DNA from: Mesorhizobium sp. WSM4904
Lineage (GTDB): Bacteria > Pseudomonadota > Alphaproteobacteria > Rhizobiales > Rhizobiaceae
NCBI RefSeq assembly: GCF_029674545.1
Contig: NZ_CP121354.1
Location: forward strand, 4,907,001 to 4,971,000
Length of the DNA: 64,000 nucleotides
Reading direction: 5' to 3'
The number at the start of each line of letters is the position of its first letter. Positions within the stretch are counted from its first letter, which is position 1. The notes below the pieces were generated by a model that worked only from the letters and a program-made list of their open reading frames with translations, searched no databases and was not told where the DNA came from. Made by a program: the position numbers and the translations under genes. Below are positions 44,226 through 52,265 of the stretch, piece after piece.

Positions 44226-45827
44226 TTAAGCCCATGCCCGAATTACCAGCCTCCAATTGGCATTCGTGAAGTTGACGGTCGCTGTGCCGCCCTTGTTGAG
44301 CATCAGGTATACATTGGTGTTGGCGGCAAAGCGCACGGAGACATTAGAGGCATCACAGAACAGAGTGCTGCCACGGCCGCCAGCGGACCCGTCATAGTAA
44401 CTCTGCGGGTTGACGCCGATGGTATCACCAACGGCATAGCCATTCTCGGCACCCACACACACGAGAAAAGCCCCTACCAGTTTCGGTGCTACACCAAGGC
44501 CGTGGGCAAGTGTAAGCGAACCGCTCGATGTGATAGTCTGCTGCGCACTCTCGTAGAAGCCCTGAAGCTTTGCCGTCGCGACGTCCACCTTTGCGGCAAG
44601 GCCGGAAGCCACCGAGGCGGATGTCGCCAGCGGTGAGATAGCACTCGCCACGAAGGCCGTGGTCGCTAGCTGCGTGGAGTTCGTGCCGCCGGCCGCGGTC
44701 GGCGCGGCGGGCGTTCCGGTAAATGTCGGGCTGGCCTTCGGCGTGAACGTGGTGTCCACATAGGCGGTGGTTGCGAGCTTGGTGCTGTTGTCGCCGGCGG
44801 CTTGCGTCGGTGCGGTCGGTGTCCCCGTGAGCGCCGGGCTGGCCTTCGGCGCCAGGCTCGAGACCGGGACGCCACTGTCCTTCACCACCTTGCCCGTCGC
44901 GCCGTTGAACGTGGCGATGTTGTCGGTCGTGGCCGAGGCCGGCCCCGCAACCAGGCTCCCTACCGCCACGCCGCTGTCCTTGCCCGCCTTGCCCGTCGTG
45001 CCGGCGAAGGTGACGATGTTGTCCGTCACCGAGGAAGCCGGCCCGGAAAAGTCGCCAACGCCGGTGCCGTCCGCCCCCTTGTCGCCGGCGCGGGTGAAGA
45101 TCAGCCAGATGCCGTCGGCGCTGGTCGGCAAGGTGCCGGCGCCGCTGACGTAGGCGAGCGTCAGTTTGCGATAGCGCGTGGCGGCCATCAGATCGTCGCG
45201 CAGCTTGACCACCTGGCCGTTCTTGCGGTGGAACAATCGGAATTCCTCGAACCAGGCGTGGAGGGTGGAAAACACCTTGAAGCGGCCGGACTGCATGCGG
45301 TCGAGCATCTCCATCAGCCCTGCCTCGACCGAGACCGAACCGTCGGGGAAGCGGGCGTGGCCGGCGAGCATGTTCAGCCCGTGCGCTTCATATTGTTTTG
45401 CGAGCGCCACGCCGGCACCTTCCAGAGTTTCACGACGGCCGTCGCGCGGCCAGGCGAAGGGCAGCCATTCGCCCCAGGCTTTCAGCGCCAGCGCCTGCAT
45501 GGCCGGCGTCTGCTGGGAGGCGCGAACGGCTTTCGTCACGTAGACGACATCGGCCTCGGTATCCCAGGCAAGCTCGACCGCGGCGGACGGGTGGTCCCAG
45601 CCGAAATCGAGCGCACCGATCCTGGGCCACCAGCGCGGCAACTTGAAAGGCTCGCAGGCGATCATCTCGTCCGGCACCGGGAAGATGCGGCCGGAGCCCA
45701 GCACCGGAATGCCTTTCGCCCGCGCCTCGCGCTCATGCTCGGGATAGGCCGCGATGATCTCGGCGCGCTGCTCGGGGCTGTAGTGCCCGGCATCGTCGAT
45801 GGTCATGAAGGTGACGTGTCGGGACAT
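44226..45827 (-). CDS. Fusion of terminase nuclease domain and phage tail fibre
   Basis: 533 residues. Residues 1 to about 215 match the C-terminal RNase H-like nuclease of a phage terminase large subunit (RHVTFMTIDDAGHYSPEQ, IGALDFGWDHPSAAVEL, DGRRETLEGAGVALA). At about position 45170 the protein becomes a tail fibre: DGIWLIFTRAGDKGADGTG, then repeated TDNI(A/V)TF(N/A)G-TGK and TPTAPTQAAGDNSTKLATTAYV units, ending in a beta-rich tip with ANTNVYLMLNKGG. The genes normally between terminase and fibre (portal, head, tail) are missing, so this looks like an in-frame deletion junction. The ATG at 45827 is just right of an inserted repeat that cuts off the terminase ATPase domain. Confidence 0.75.
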   Translation of the reverse strand: MSRHVTFMTIDDAGHYSPEQRAEIIAAYPEHEREARAKGIPVLGSGRIFPVPDEMIACEPFKLPRWWPRIGALDFGWDHPSAAVELAWDTEADVVYVTKAVRASQQTPAMQALALKAWGEWLPFAWPRDGRRETLEGAGVALAKQYEAHGLNMLAGHARFPDGSVSVEAGLMEMLDRMQSGRFKVFSTLHAWFEEFRLFHRKNGQVVKLRDDLMAATRYRKLTLAYVSGAGTLPTSADGIWLIFTRAGDKGADGTGVGDFSGPASSVTDNIVTFAGTTGKAGKDSGVAVGSLVAGPASATTDNIATFNGATGKVVKDSGVPVSSLAPKASPALTGTPTAPTQAAGDNSTKLATTAYVDTTFTPKASPTFTGTPAAPTAAGGTNSTQLATTAFVASAISPLATSASVASGLAAKVDVATAKLQGFYESAQQTITSSGSLTLAHGLGVAPKLVGAFLVCVGAENGYAVGDTIGVNPQSYYDGSAGGRGSTLFCDASNVSVRFAANTNVYLMLNKGGTATVNFTNANWRLVIRAWA

Positions 45828-45836
45828 GGCACTGCC

Positions 45837-46009
45837 TTCTCCTTCTCCCCCTGTGGGAGAAGGTGGATCGGCGCGCAGCGCCGAGACGGATGAGGGGTGC
45901 GTGAAGGATCGTGGCGGCGGTGGTTTGCGGACGTCGGGGCCAAGCTGGAGCACCCCTCATCCGACCTCGCTTCGCGAGGCCACCTTCTCCCACAAGGGGA
46001 GAAGGGGAA
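45837..46009. repeat. Palindromic rhizobial repeat inserted in terminase gene
   Basis: Inverted repeat of about 170 bases. Left end CTTCTCCCCCTGTGGGAGAAGGTGGATCGGCGC..., right end ...GCCACCTTCTCCCACAAGGGGAGAAGG. Internal hairpins are GGCGCGCAGCGCC and CTCGCTTCGCGAG. Another copy with the same ends but a different middle is at 51230-51380. It separates the ATPase and nuclease parts of the terminase. Confidence 0.88.
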
Positions 46010-46017
46010 GTGAGCGC

Positions 46018-46710
46018 TCACCCCTTCCCGATCCTCTCCACCGCCTCCGCACTCAAAAACCTCAACACCACATCGCTCATCCCGAGCAGCGGCGTGAAGG
46101 TGACGATCGTTATCCCGTCCGTCGCGTTGGTGCGGGTCAGGCCTTCGGAATAGATATCCAGCGGCGGTTCCTCGTCGAACCAGACGCCGTGCAGCGTCTC
46201 GCCCTGCCATTTCTCGCGGCCCTTTTCGTATGACTTGAAGGAGAGCACGCTCTCGGGCGCCTGCACGTCGCCGCCACCGCCCCAGCGCACGACGACGCTG
46301 TCCAGCGCACCCGGCGCGCCGCGGCCCATCACCGTCTCTGCGATGGCGTCGGCCGGGATCATGCCGGTGCCCCAGGCGGCCTGCTGCTGCGGCGGGCCGA
46401 CCAGCACGCGCTGCGGGTTGTCGCGCGTGCCTTCGCCGGTAACGCCGGCGGCCCAGAGCCGGACCGGCGTGTCGAACACCTTGCCCGCCCACCAGTCGGG
46501 ATAGCGGCCGGTGAGGTGCATGGCCCATTCCGCGCCCCCTGCCCTGGTCTTGCCGAGCTGGTTGCCGGCCATGAACAGGCGCTCGCGGTTCGTCGCCCCC
46601 GCCGCGTGGAACTCGGCCTGGCGTTCGTAAGGCGCGTAGGATGCGAGAAGGTTACGGCACCGACGTCGGTCCAACTCCTCGAGCAGCGCCAGATAGGTCT
46701 GCATCGCCAT
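46018..46710 (-). CDS. Terminase large subunit, ATPase part only (split gene)
   Basis: 230 residues. Walker A AGNQLGKT at 48-55, Walker B HGVWFDEEP at 175-182, and a C-motif-like TIVTFTPLLG. The frame stops a few bases before the inserted repeat, where the nuclease domain should begin; that domain continues beyond the repeat at 45827. The start overlaps the small gene upstream by 59 bases. Non-functional as a packaging motor unless the halves assemble. Confidence 0.8.
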   Translation of the reverse strand: MAMQTYLALLEELDRRRCRNLLASYAPYERQAEFHAAGATNRERLFMAGNQLGKTRAGGAEWAMHLTGRYPDWWAGKVFDTPVRLWAAGVTGEGTRDNPQRVLVGPPQQQAAWGTGMIPADAIAETVMGRGAPGALDSVVVRWGGGGDVQAPESVLSFKSYEKGREKWQGETLHGVWFDEEPPLDIYSEGLTRTNATDGITIVTFTPLLGMSDVVLRFLSAEAVERIGKG

Positions 46711-47068
46711 CGAGGAACGGCCGCAACCTCGCTTCGAAGCTGCGGATGCGGATGCGGAGCTCCTCATCGCTCAATTGACCGAGACTGTTCTGGTTGGCAT
46801 CGAGACCCTGCGAGAATTCCTTGGGCAGCATCGTCAGCACGACTTTCAGATACTGCTCCGGCTTTTCCGCCCTGACCGCGGCGATGACGCCGGCGCCATA
46901 GGCGCGGAAATCGGCGCGCAGCGCCGTGGCGAAATCGTCGCCCAGCGTCTTCCTGGAGCGCTTTTGGCGGGTGACCGGCGCGGCGGCCGGCTTCGCCCTT
47001 GCGGGTTTCGCCCTTGCGGTGCTGGCACCGGCAATCTTGCGCCGCGCCTTGCCTGCTCCGTCAGCCAT
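46652..47068 (-). CDS. Terminase small subunit-like protein
   Basis: 138 residues. A very basic N-terminus (KARRKIAGASTARAKPARAKPAA) is followed by a conserved helical part EQYLKVVLTMLPKEF ... LGQLSDEELRIRIR. This pattern is found in small proteins directly upstream of large terminase genes in rhizobial prophages. DNA binding and packaging start are inferred. Confidence 0.65.
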   Translation of the reverse strand: MADGAGKARRKIAGASTARAKPARAKPAAAPVTRQKRSRKTLGDDFATALRADFRAYGAGVIAAVRAEKPEQYLKVVLTMLPKEFSQGLDANQNSLGQLSDEELRIRIRSFEARLRPFLDGDADLSGAARGVGPTSVP

Positions 47069-47576
47069 TGGCGGCCGCGTCGGCTGCCGACGCCCTGGCG
47101 GAACGAACCGCGCGCGCCTTGGCGGCTTTGCGCGCCGGCTTCTTGCGCGGCTTTGCGCGAACTCGCCTTGGCGACGCGGCCTGGTCAACCTGGTTGGATG
47201 CAGCCAGGCCAATTGGCAAGGCTGGCGGGACAGCGCCCCCCTCTGGCCTGCCCGTCCTCCGCAGCAGCTGCGCTGCAGCTTCGGAGGGTGGACCCACCAT
47301 CTCCTCGGCTTGGGGGGAGATCGGCGGCTTCGGCGCTGCTGCCTTCAGCGTCGCCGCAGCGGCGGCGATCGCCGCATGGTCCAGGCCCTGGCGCGGAAAG
47401 CCGAAGCCGGCGACGGCGCCGACCGGGCCGCCGCGGACCATGCCGATGCGAACGCCCGGCGCGACTTCCTCGACGCGACCGGCACGGCGCGGCAGATGCG
47501 CGCCCTCGAACTCGCCGACGGCGCTGACGATCTCGGCGCCGTCGTCGCTGGTGATGATGGTGGCATAGCGTGGCAT
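47061..47576 (-). CDS. Prophage hypothetical protein with basic C-terminus
   Basis: 171 residues from ATG 47576 (MPRYATIITSDDGAEIVSAVGEFEG). The N-terminal half looks folded; the C-terminal half is Ala/Pro/Lys/Arg-rich. Overlaps the next gene by eight bases. No family recognised; it marks the left-hand start of the recognisable prophage genes. Confidence 0.5.
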   Translation of the reverse strand: MPRYATIITSDDGAEIVSAVGEFEGAHLPRRAGRVEEVAPGVRIGMVRGGPVGAVAGFGFPRQGLDHAAIAAAAATLKAAAPKPPISPQAEEMVGPPSEAAAQLLRRTGRPEGGAVPPALPIGLAASNQVDQAASPRRVRAKPRKKPARKAAKARAVRSARASAADAAANG

Positions 47577-47798
47577 GGGGGCTCGGGTGTGCTGGTAATC
47601 GGAAGCGTCGCGTTCCTTCGCGCCAGCGTTTGCAGGCAGCTGCCGCAAGGCGCGACCAAAAAACAAAACCCGCCGGTCGGCGGGTCGTTGGCGCAAATCA
47701 GCACCATGAACAAAATCATAGCATGGCTGCCCTCACCGCGCAACGCACTCTAGGCAAATTTTCCTATCTCCTTCGAGCCCGCCACAACCCCGGCCGTC

Positions 47799-47841
47799 AA
47801 AAATGCCCGACCGGGACAGGTCGCCGCAGGTGGGCATTTTT
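47799..47841. terminator. Possible bidirectional terminator
   Basis: Stem AAAAATGCCCGACC / GGTGGGCATTTTT with an intervening GC-rich loop. The A and T runs allow termination in both directions, between prophage and stress genes. Confidence 0.6.
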
Positions 47842-47844
47842 GTC

Positions 47845-47869
47845 GGAACCATGGGCGGCCCGAGCGGTT
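47845..47869 (+). promoter_or_regulatory. Candidate EcfG promoter
   Basis: GGAAC, 17 bases, GTT (base before GTT is G rather than C), 49 bases before the start codon at 47918. The paralogue at 4368-4700 has the same arrangement. Confidence 0.5.
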
Positions 47870-47917
47870 GGGCCATGTCGCGACGCGACGACCTTTCGCC
47901 AAGAAAAGGAGAAAATC

Positions 47918-48253
47918 ATGTTGAAAACCATCCTTGCGGCTTCGGCGCTAACGATCGGTCTTGCCACGGCCGCGATGGCCCAAAATGCCGGCCATATGGG
48001 CTCAGGCACGAGCTCAAGCACGGGCTCAGGCAACTCAAATGGCACGTATAGCAGTGGCCAGACGGTTGCCCCCGATACCGTCGATCCCGGCACGACCGGC
48101 AGCATCACCGGTGGCCCGACCTATGACGACGGCATGAACTCGAACGCAGACCGCAATTGCGCGGCGGGTCCGCAGGGCGCTCAGCCGGATGCCAGTAACC
48201 TGTCACCCGGTACCACCGCGCCGACCGTCAACGACAAGAACTGCGGTAAGTAA
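47918..48253 (+). CDS. Small exported protein, paralogue of 4368-4700
   Basis: 111 residues. Signal peptide ending AAMAQN (1-22), a Gly/Ser/Thr-rich middle, then VDPGTTGSI, MNSNADRNCAAGPQGA and a C-terminal NCGK. It shares these blocks with the protein at 4368-4700. AAAGGAG lies six bases before the ATG. Function unknown; probably periplasmic and stress induced. Confidence 0.82.
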   Translation: MLKTILAASALTIGLATAAMAQNAGHMGSGTSSSTGSGNSNGTYSSGQTVAPDTVDPGTTGSITGGPTYDDGMNSNADRNCAAGPQGAQPDASNLSPGTTAPTVNDKNCGK

Positions 48254-48281
48254 GGCCGCGATATCGTTGCAAGTTTCGTCG

Positions 48282-48318
48282 CAAGGGCCGTGGGGTTCGC
48301 TCCACGGCCCTTGCTTTT
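48282..48318 (+). terminator. Rho-independent terminator
   Basis: 12-bp stem CAAGGGCCGTGG / CCACGGCCCTTG with loop GGTTCGCT, followed by CTTTTTG, 29 bases past the stop of the exported gene. Confidence 0.88.
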
Positions 48319-48339
48319 TGCGGCAGCGGCGCCTTTGCG

Positions 48340-48364
48340 GGAACCATGCCCCGTCGTGGCCGTT
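48340..48364 (+). promoter_or_regulatory. Candidate EcfG promoter
   Basis: GGAAC, 16 bases, CGTT, a full match to the EcfG consensus, 25 bases before the DUF883-like gene. Confidence 0.6.
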
Positions 48365-48388
48365 GCAAGAAGAAAAAGGAGAAAACCG

Positions 48389-48841
48389 ATGGCAGACAAC
48401 GACATAGGCACCGCCGGTCGGACAAGCGGCAATGGCAAGGGCACAACGAGCGCCGCGCGCAACAGAGGCGCTGCGCGCCGCAGCGCACGTGCTTCGGGCA
48501 CTTCCGAGGCGGCGATGAAGAAGCAGATCGCGGAGCTGAAGCGCGAGGTGAGCCGGCTCAACCGGATGCTTTCCGATCAGGCCGAGGAGACGGCTCACGG
48601 CTGGTATCAAAGCGCTGCCGACCGCGCCTCGCACCTCTACAGCAACGCCTCCGGCCGCGCCTCGCGCGCGGCAAAGCAATTGCGCAGCCAGGCGCATAGC
48701 GTATCCGAAACGGTGCAGCAAAACCCAGGCACCATTTCTACCGCGGTCGCGATCGGCGGGCTGTTCGGCGTGCTGATGGGGCTGGCCATCGCCAGAAGCT
48801 CGCAGCCCGAGCCTGACTGGTTCCATCGCTGGCATCGCTGA
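48389..48841 (+). CDS. DUF883/ElaB-like membrane-anchored protein
   Basis: 150 residues. Disordered, basic N-terminus, a helical stretch (MKKQIAELKREVSRLNRMLSDQAEE, about 43-67), Ala/Ser-rich amphipathic helices, and one C-terminal membrane helix (STAVAIGGLFGVLMGLAIA, about 115-133). This is the plan of ElaB/YqjD-type proteins that sit in the inner membrane and bind ribosomes in stationary phase. AAAAAGGAG precedes the ATG. Confidence 0.75.
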   Translation: MADNDIGTAGRTSGNGKGTTSAARNRGAARRSARASGTSEAAMKKQIAELKREVSRLNRMLSDQAEETAHGWYQSAADRASHLYSNASGRASRAAKQLRSQAHSVSETVQQNPGTISTAVAIGGLFGVLMGLAIARSSQPEPDWFHRWHR

Positions 48842-48985
48842 TGCGCGAGGCGGGCTCGCCCGCCTCGCCGCTGTTCCACAGACCCGGGCAGGAAGGGCCG
48901 GGCGCGAGACGGGCTTGCCGTCTCGTCGCTGTTCCACAGACCCGGGCAGGAAGGGCCGGGCGCGAGACGGGCTTGCCGTCTCGTC
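48841..48985. repeat. Three tandem 58-bp hairpin repeats
   Basis: Three GC-rich hairpins (CGAGGCGGGCTCGCCCGCCTCG, then two copies of CGAGACGGGCTTGCCGTCTCG) spaced by two nearly identical 37-base linkers beginning CTGTTCCACAGACCCGGGCA. The period is 58 bases. It directly follows the DUF883-like stop codon. Confidence 0.85.
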
Positions 48986-49083
48986 GCCTGCCAAGAAGGC
49001 TCCGTCCGCAGCGGCCTTTGCACAGGCTGGTCATTAGCCGAACCTTATGGAATCATCCCGCATTGGAATCGCGGAGAGCGGGC

Positions 49084-49353
49084 ATGGACAAACCTGCCAT
49101 GGCATCCGTCTTTCGGATGCGGCATGTGCCAGCAAGCATTTCGGGCGTTCGCAGCCTGGGCCGGGGCCAGGCTGATCCGGTTTTCCATTCGAGGCCGCTC
49201 GGCGAAGCCATCCGCTTCATCGCCGAGGCCGACGGCCAGTATGATCTCAGCGCCGTCGCCATCTCCTACGGCGATCGCTCGACGCCGCCGCTCGGCTGCC
49301 GCGAGGCCAAGCAGCTCTGGAGCGAATATGGCGAGCGCCTGATGGAGGCCTAA
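49084..49353 (+). CDS. Small hypothetical protein
   Basis: 89 residues from ATG 49084 with GGAGAG eight bases upstream. A compact mixed pattern (PLGEAIRFIAEADGQYDLSAVAISYGD... WSEYGERLMEA). No family recognised; codon use looks like that of real genes. Confidence 0.55.
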   Translation: MDKPAMASVFRMRHVPASISGVRSLGRGQADPVFHSRPLGEAIRFIAEADGQYDLSAVAISYGDRSTPPLGCREAKQLWSEYGERLMEA

Positions 49354-49620
49354 AGCGTTTCAGCGTTTCACGGAAACGCCGAACCGCTCGATTTCGTCAT
49401 CTAGGCGAAATCAGCGCAAACGCCGGGGATTGGCTGAAGCCTCCCAACTTCGTCATCCTAGGGCGGAGCAGGAGCGAAGCTCCGTCGCGGAGACCCTGGG
49501 ATCCATACCGTGACATCCGCCATAGAGTGCGGCAGCGCAGAAATCCGCACCGTTTTCAACACTTTAACGTCACGGCATGGATCCTCGGGTCAAGCCCGAG
49601 GATGACGAAGCGATGGGGCG
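49354..49620. repeat. Composite intergenic palindromic repeats
   Basis: The gap 49354-49843 has no gene. It begins with a short hairpin (AAAGCGTTTCAGCGTTTCACGGAAACGC). At about 49452-49608 is an inverted repeat with outer arms CTTCGTCATCCTAGGG and CCCGAGGATGACGAAG and inner arms CATACCGTGAC / GTCACGGCATG. These are multicopy elements typical of rhizobial intergenic DNA. Beyond 49620 nothing is recognised. Confidence 0.7.
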
Positions 49621-49843
49621 TCTCGGCCAATCTCCAAGGCATGCGGCCTGCCAAGGCAACATAGCCGACCGGCCAAAATCCCTGTCGAGGAACTAGACCT
49701 CGCCGGCGGCTCGTGGCGCCTTCGCCCACCGAGAAGTCGTAGAGTAGTGGCCTCGCTATTTTACTTGGAACTCATCCGAGCCCGCCTTGTTCGCGTCATG
49801 GAATTTTGCTCGGTTCGGGCGCGATTTGATTTCAGGAGGACGG

Positions 49844-50200
49844 ATGCGTTTCGAAATGCGTTTTGGCGCGGTGCTGCTCGGCGCCTCAGTTCTGGCCGGC
49901 TGCACCAGCGCCAAAGAAAGCCGATGGAACAGTGCGCAAGCGGCGATGCAGGGCAGCCCTGCCTTCAAGCGAGGCATCATCGCCGACTGCAACAAGCAGG
50001 TGGGGTCAGAACAACTGAAGGACAGGCAGGCTGTGGCAAGGCTCATGAACGTCAGCGTCTCGCGCGTTCCAGCCGCGTTCTGCAGCCGGTTCTTCAATGC
50101 CTGGGCGAGCGGCCGCCTTACCTATCGCGACATTCAGGGCATCCATTCCCAGGCGGCCGACAACAGCCGCTTCGTGCGCATCCTGCAAGGCAGGCAATAG
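49844..50200 (+). CDS. Small lipoprotein
   Basis: 118 residues. Lipobox LAGC (Cys20) after a short signal peptide, then a helical domain with two more Cys (ADCNKQ, AFCSRF). AGGAGG precedes the ATG at 49844. Family not recognised. Confidence 0.7.
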   Translation: MRFEMRFGAVLLGASVLAGCTSAKESRWNSAQAAMQGSPAFKRGIIADCNKQVGSEQLKDRQAVARLMNVSVSRVPAAFCSRFFNAWASGRLTYRDIQGIHSQAADNSRFVRILQGRQ

Positions 50201-50339
50201 GGGGCCGCCCGGTCCTCGCTGTCACGCCAAACGGCCCAGCCAGCTGGTCGGGACCGATCCCGCAGCGGCACCAAGCATCGTACCGGATCGGAAACGCGGC
50301 TCGCGCGTTTTTGAGGCGAGGTCAATGGGAGGAAGCGCC

Positions 50340-50645
50340 ATGAACGTCGCCAATCTGCAACTCGAGGGCCTGCTGATGGCCGTCGCGGCAATCAATCACG
50401 TGCTGGTGCGCAAGGGTGTGCTGACGGTCGAGGAGATCGACATCGCGCTGCGCAAGGCCGAGGCGGTCGAGACCGGCGAGGACCGGTCCGAGGGCATGTC
50501 GGCGTCGAGCCGCGACGCCGTCAACTTCCCGATCCGCCTGCTCGAGCTCGCCAACCAGTGCCAGCCCGAAGCGGACATGCCGTCCTTCTCCAAGCTGGCG
50601 CGCATGGTCGGCCAGATGAAGGAGCCCTACAACGACCAGATGTGA
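50340..50645 (+). CDS. Small hypothetical protein
   Basis: 101 residues, helical and acidic (LLMAVAAINHVLVRKGVLTVEEIDIALRKAEAV). GGGAGG lies seven bases before the ATG. The LTVEEIDIALRKAE segment resembles parts of nitrile-hydratase-like or RNA-polymerase-associated small proteins, but I make no family call. Confidence 0.6.
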   Translation: MNVANLQLEGLLMAVAAINHVLVRKGVLTVEEIDIALRKAEAVETGEDRSEGMSASSRDAVNFPIRLLELANQCQPEADMPSFSKLARMVGQMKEPYNDQM

Positions 50646-50731
50646 GGTCGAGGGGAGCGGTTTCCAGGCAAGGTCGGCGCTGCCCCTCCCTTCGGGCACC
50701 TTCTTCCCGTGAACGGGGACAAGGGAAAACC

Positions 50732-51151
50732 TTACGCCTTGCCCGGCCAGCCTTGACGGACCGCCAGCACGCTGCCCGGGCCGTGCGCTGCGGCGAAGAG
50801 CAGGCCGGCGGCGAACGGGAAATGCGACATGAAGGCGCCGAACTCGGCCTGGTTGCCGGCCCAGTGCGATGGGCCGTGGAAGGCAAAGCCGAGGAAGAGC
50901 ACGTAAATCGCGGCGATCAGCGCGGCCGGGGTGAAGAAGGCGCCGGTCAGGAAGGCGATCACCAGCAGCGTTTCGAGGATCGCGGCGCACCAGGCCAGGA
51001 ACAGCGGGAACGGGAAGCCGGCAGCGGCGATGTAGCCGGCGGTGGCCCCCATATCCATGAACTTGAACGCCGCCCCCATCGCGAACATGGCGGCGAAGAT
51101 AAGGCGGGCGATGAGAATGGCGGCTGTCTGCCAGGTCGATTGCGTTTCCAC
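50732..51151 (-). CDS. DoxX-family membrane protein, GTG start
   Basis: 139 residues with four membrane helices and the DoxX pattern (LIARLIFAAMFAMGAAFKFMD; ILETLLVIAFLTGA). GTG at 51151 follows GGAGGGACAAAC and gives the expected N-terminus. Some DoxX proteins act with oxidoreductases; the role here is unknown. Confidence 0.82.
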   Translation of the reverse strand: METQSTWQTAAILIARLIFAAMFAMGAAFKFMDMGATAGYIAAAGFPFPLFLAWCAAILETLLVIAFLTGAFFTPAALIAAIYVLFLGFAFHGPSHWAGNQAEFGAFMSHFPFAAGLLFAAAHGPGSVLAVRQGWPGKA

Positions 51152-51229
51152 GTTTGTCCCTCCGGGTTGAAGCGGTCGATATGCTCCAAGGACGGACGAC
51201 GGGCGATGGTTCCGACAGGGGGTGGAAAT

Positions 51230-51380
51230 TTTCTCCCCTTCTCCCCTTGTGGGAGAAGGTGGATCGGCGCGAAGCGCCGAGACGGATGAGGGGTGTTCCA
51301 GCGGAGTGAGGCGTCGGCGTTCCCTGGAATACCCCTCATCCGGCCGCTTCGCGGCCACCTTCTCCCACAAGGGGAGAAGG
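51230..51380. repeat. Palindromic rhizobial repeat overlapping a gene end
   Basis: Same ends as the copy in the terminase gene: CTTCTCCCCTTGTGGGAGAAGGTGG on the left and CCACCTTCTCCCACAAGGGGAGAAGG on the right, with internal hairpins GGCGCGAAGCGCC and GGCCGCTTCGCGGCC. The right part supplies the last codons and the stop of the dioxygenase gene that ends at 51336. Confidence 0.88.
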
Positions 51381-52127
51381 AGAACGGTGCAGCGGATGGC
51401 TGATCGAGTCCCGCACGGTGCCGTAGGCCGCGCCCCAGCGGTCGGTCATGTCGCAGCGTATGTCCCAGAGCTCGGGGAAGAAGCGGTGGCGGGCGCCGCC
51501 TTCGAGGATTTCCACCGGGCGGCCTTTCAGCGACTTGGCGCCGAGCCCGATCGAGCGGTGGATCAGATAAAGGTGGTTGGCGCGGAATTTCTGGAACAGC
51601 TCGTCGAACTCGATCAGCGCCTCGGCCACGACGTAGGCATCGCCATGGTCGTAATGGGCGTCATAGATGTCCTCAACCGAGAGCTCGTGGCTATAGAGAT
51701 AGGCGTGCTTGAAGGCCCGCCAGAGATCCGGCGGCAGGCGCAGGATGAGCTTGAAGCCCGGCGACTCCTGGCCGCTGCCGTTGCCGAGCTCGAGCCGGAT
51801 CTGCTGGTACTCCTTGGGCGACATCGTCTCCAGGAGGTCGAGCTGCGCCGTCATCATGCGCACCAGCCGGTGCACGCGGCCCATGAGGGTGACGATGCGG
51901 TGGGTATTCTGCTTCTCCAGATAGTCGAGGACGTCGACCAGCGTGTAGGCGATGAGCTTCATCCACAGCTCCTCGACCTGGTGCACGATCTGGAACTGCA
52001 GCTCGTCGGCGTTGACCATGTCGGCGAGCGGCTTCTGGCAGGCGAGCAGTTGGTCGCATTTGAGATAGACGCCGTAGTCGCGCATTTCGGGCGCCTCGAT
52101 GCGGGCGTGATAGTCCGACTTGTCCAT
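51336..52127 (-). CDS. kynA: Tryptophan 2,3-dioxygenase family protein
   Basis: 263 residues. Haem dioxygenase that opens the indole ring of tryptophan to N-formylkynurenine. Family blocks: YLKCDQLLACQKP, FQIVHQVEELWMKLI (about 45-59), RMMTAQLDLLETMSP and the HRFFPELWDIRCDMTDRWG end. The last 15 or so codons (from PSPLVGEGG) come from the palindromic repeat, so the natural C-terminus was replaced. ATG at 52127 follows GAGGAGATC. Divergent from an Lrp/AsnC regulator that probably controls it. Confidence 0.87.
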   Translation of the reverse strand: MDKSDYHARIEAPEMRDYGVYLKCDQLLACQKPLADMVNADELQFQIVHQVEELWMKLIAYTLVDVLDYLEKQNTHRIVTLMGRVHRLVRMMTAQLDLLETMSPKEYQQIRLELGNGSGQESPGFKLILRLPPDLWRAFKHAYLYSHELSVEDIYDAHYDHGDAYVVAEALIEFDELFQKFRANHLYLIHRSIGLGAKSLKGRPVEILEGGARHRFFPELWDIRCDMTDRWGAAYGTVRDSISHPLHRSPSPLVGEGGREAAG

Positions 52128-52265
52128 GGCTGATCTCCTCGCACGGCATGGTCCGGCAGATAGCCAGGATAGCGCTTTCGGCTTGAACATTGTTCCTTTC
52201 TGTTATCCAAATGATGAAAATCGGAGGACGATCGCGTCAATTTTCGCGATATTGGAGAACGATAT

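Larger units (their letters stand above)
47577..47917. other. Intergenic region with two hairpins at the prophage edge
   Basis: 341 bases without a gene. A hairpin ACCCGCC-GGTC-GGCGGGT (about 47668-47685) is followed by T-rich sequence on the minus strand. Further right lies the bidirectional terminator listed next and the EcfG-like promoter of the gene at 47918. No attachment-site repeat could be recognised by eye. Confidence 0.5.

Noticed and set aside
39748..47576. Complete, inducible prophage
   Set aside because: No integrase, portal, capsid or tail-tube genes are visible and the terminase is split, so it can only be a remnant.
48841..48985. CRISPR-like appearance of the 58-bp repeats
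   Set aside because: Linkers are nearly identical rather than unique, only three units exist, and no cas genes lie near.
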